42,323 nt of DNA. Origin: Bremia lactucae (lineage: Eukaryota > Oomycota > Peronosporomycetes > Peronosporales > Peronosporaceae). The position numbers were made by a program, and so were the translations under genes. Positions 40,775-42,323 of the stretch are shown here, piece by piece. The notes beneath the pieces are model-generated. The model was not told the origin of the DNA. It ran no database searches and saw nothing but the letters and a program-made list of their open reading frames with translations. How positions within the stretch are numbered: the first letter of the stretch is position 1; every line of letters begins with the position of its first letter. The stretch spans positions 505,554-547,876 of the forward strand of contig NC_090612.1 in assembly GCF_004359215.1 (NCBI RefSeq), in the 5' to 3' direction.

Positions 40775-41173
40775 TTGCTCCAGACACACAATCGGTATGT
40801 GTCTGCACCTGGTGATGAGGTATCCCTCATCATCTTGAAATTAAAAGTGAGAAATGATTTGTCACTTCGAGCCCTAGTTGACTGCGGAGCGTCGAACAGC
40901 TTTATTCGTCGCCAGTTTTTAGAGGGTCGTAGGCTCAAATATGTTGAGCGCGACATCCCTCCAACGAGGATGACGGTGCGTCTAGCGACAGGCGCATCGA
41001 TAACAGTAATGAAACGCGTAGTGAAATTTCACTACACGTTAAGAGATTTACAGTATGATGATGATTTCATCGTACTGGATTTGGGGGGGGGGACAAATTT
41101 GATGTCATCCAAGGTTTACCCCCTTGACTCAGAAAATACGAGCCAAGGATCAGCTGGCAGCATGGATCCGTAA
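40775..41173 (+). pseudogene. Gypsy aspartic protease, frameshifted at a G10 run
   Basis: The retropepsin core LRALVDCGASNSFIRRQFLE keeps the catalytic Asp (D-C-G-A), followed by TRMTVRLATGASITVMKRVV. At 41083-41092 a run of ten G replaces ggatg of the other copy and changes the frame: the expected DKFDVIQGLP is found in another frame. Stops then follow in that frame (tga after GLPP, another near 41190). Confidence 0.85.
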
Positions 41174-41208
41174 AGATGCCTGCCACTTGAACATCATATG
41201 GCCATCTG

Positions 41209-41970
41209 ATGAACGTCTTGGATCGTCCACAAGCGTGTGGATGTACTACGAGTGACTGCGATGGCCTCACTTGTGGTACGGTCGTTAGTACAACTGCACA
41301 AGATCACAGTGTGATTACCAATCACACTGTGGGGTCAGCTGCCGGCGGCTGTGTCAATGCACAGGCAGCGCCGAAGGTCCACCACTCGAAGAAGTCGAGT
41401 GGATTGAGACATGAACGTACGCCTGGCGAGCGTCATTCAAGGAGTATACCGGTTGCCCCAAAGGGACAACACGATGATCCTAGGTCGAGTAGAGAGTCGA
41501 CCGTAGAGGACCCGACTGTGATAGCGCAATCACACTCGGAAGACGTTGAGGGAAGAGGTCCCTACGAACTTGAGGAGAAATCTTCTCAAATAGTCGAAGT
41601 AACTAGACTTCAAGATCCCGAGGAATTAATTCCTCGACAGCCTGTGGATAAATCCCAGGAAGAAACTGAGACATTAAATGTCTTGGTTAATAACGGTTCA
41701 AGAGTAGGCGCTTATACTCTTGATCTGTATGCGCCTCCGAAGTTAACTTCGGAGATAACTCAATTACCAACCCTAGAACCTAAGCGGTTCTTGAGAGATC
41801 TGCATGGTGGTAAAATCAAGCAGATCTGCGTACTCGTCACAGAGGACGATTACGTAACCGACATTCGGTCAGCGGTAATTTTTGCAGAGAACGAACGGGT
41901 TCTCAGCAGCTCATCGATGGACGAAAGTGTCCTCGATGTGAAGACTCGGATTGAAAGATACACTACTTAA
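41209..41970 (+). pseudogene. Pol linker between protease and RT, ended by an in-frame TAA
   Basis: The 253-codon frame starts MNVLDRPQACGCTTSDCDGL, has no recognised domain, and carries VIFAENERVLSSSSMDESVL near its end. The TAA at 41968-41970 is directly followed in the same frame by SWESLKGNPLYEDLIEFRDV and the RT, so a single base change interrupts the polyprotein. A related but shorter, more decayed stretch lies between protease and RT of the minus-strand copy (SSSTMDESVLETD near 30690-30730). Confidence 0.75.
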
Positions 41971-42323
41971 TCTTGGGAGTCACTCAAGGGAAATCCTCTA
42001 TACGAGGATTTAATAGAATTCAGGGATGTATTCCCTGAAGCAGTTCCATGCGAGTTGCCTAAGGATAAAGGCACTCGACATGAGATCGAGCTCAAACCGG
42101 GCTCGAAGTACTGTGTCATGAAGCAGTGGCCACTGCCTCGTGAACAAGTACTTGCGATCGATAAATTCTTTACCGATCGAGTAAAAGCGGGCCATGTAAG
42201 GGAGTCAACCTCCCCACATAGCTCTCCGACCTTCTGTGTGCGAAAGGCCACAGGAGGGTGGCGGATAGTGCACGCATTCAACAAACTGAATGCTGCAACA
42301 GTACCGGCTCAAACGCCGATACC
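41971..42323 (+). CDS. Start of gypsy reverse transcriptase, cut by the window end
   Basis: EFRDVFPEAVPCELPKDKGT, RHEIELKPGSKYCVMKQWPL, PREQVLAIDKFFTDRVKAGH, SPHSSPTFCVRKATGGWRIV and HAFNKLNAATVPAQTPI form an unbroken N-terminal RT region (finger and early palm) in the frame of 41209-41970. The catalytic Asp residues lie beyond the window. Confidence 0.9.

Larger units (their letters stand above)
39082..42323 (+). mobile_element. Ty3/gypsy retrotransposon, family A, plus strand, cut by the window end
   Basis: LTR (39082-39541), primer-binding-site candidate from 39544, leader palindrome and uORF, gag, protease, linker and the first part of RT. It is inserted behind the copia remnant. It lies head to head with the minus-strand family A element, so the two 5' LTRs face each other across about 5.6 kb. 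The reading frame is damaged in gag, after the protease and before RT. Confidence 0.9.

Overview
The window looks like a repeat-choked piece of an oomycete genome, most likely a Peronosporales downy mildew or Phytophthora relative. The evidence is of several kinds. Host genes are compact and intron-poor, sitting among Ty3/gypsy, Ty1/copia and Tx1/L1-like LINE remnants. Two core promoters match the oomycete Inr+FPR pattern. There are also signal-peptide proteins with degenerate RxLR-like motifs. I cannot name the species from sequence alone.

Layout: 1-277 is the tail of a gypsy-type LTR. 689-3206 (minus) holds two conserved genes, cytochrome c heme lyase (HCCS) and a DDX49/Dbp8-type DEAD-box helicase involved in ribosome biogenesis. 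3640-4780 is a decayed copia pol fragment. 4781-10790 is a LINE inserted into that copia remnant: ORF1 is intact, while ORF2 is broken and truncated at a single N. From 10792 the sequence restarts inside the helicase gene and repeats 2349-4780 almost base for base (10792-13222). It then runs on through the same copia element without the LINE, so the second copy is an empty-site version of the locus. This is either two haplotypes joined by the assembler or a real tandem duplication. 15030-17860 is a second, heavily decayed LINE containing a perfect 27-bp inverted repeat.

18240-23472 is the second gene island. It holds a DUF1772-type four-helix membrane protein, a coiled-coil protein of unknown function that probably has two exons, a secreted acidic Ser/Asp-rich protein with its own core promoter, a 77-residue secreted peptide, and a leftover fragment of a PP2C phosphatase.

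24304-42323 is almost entirely transposon. First comes a gypsy element with perfect TTCAC target-site duplications whose interior is hidden in a 100-N gap. Then comes an LTR of a related family (B) with internal remnants, followed by a minus-strand gypsy element (family A) with recognisable gag, protease, RT and integrase pieces and a 979-N gap. Next are another B LTR, a decayed copia element interrupted by an antisense LINE fragment, and finally a plus-strand family A element (LTR, leader, gag, protease, start of RT) cut by the window end. The two family A elements lie head to head and share several lesions.

No prokaryotic-style operon, CRISPR array or rRNA/tRNA gene was found. The most interesting signals are the LTR built of successive perfect hairpins, the leader palindrome over a conserved 33-codon uORF, the shared scrambled zinc knuckle and amber stop in gag, and the filled/empty-site duplication around the LINE.
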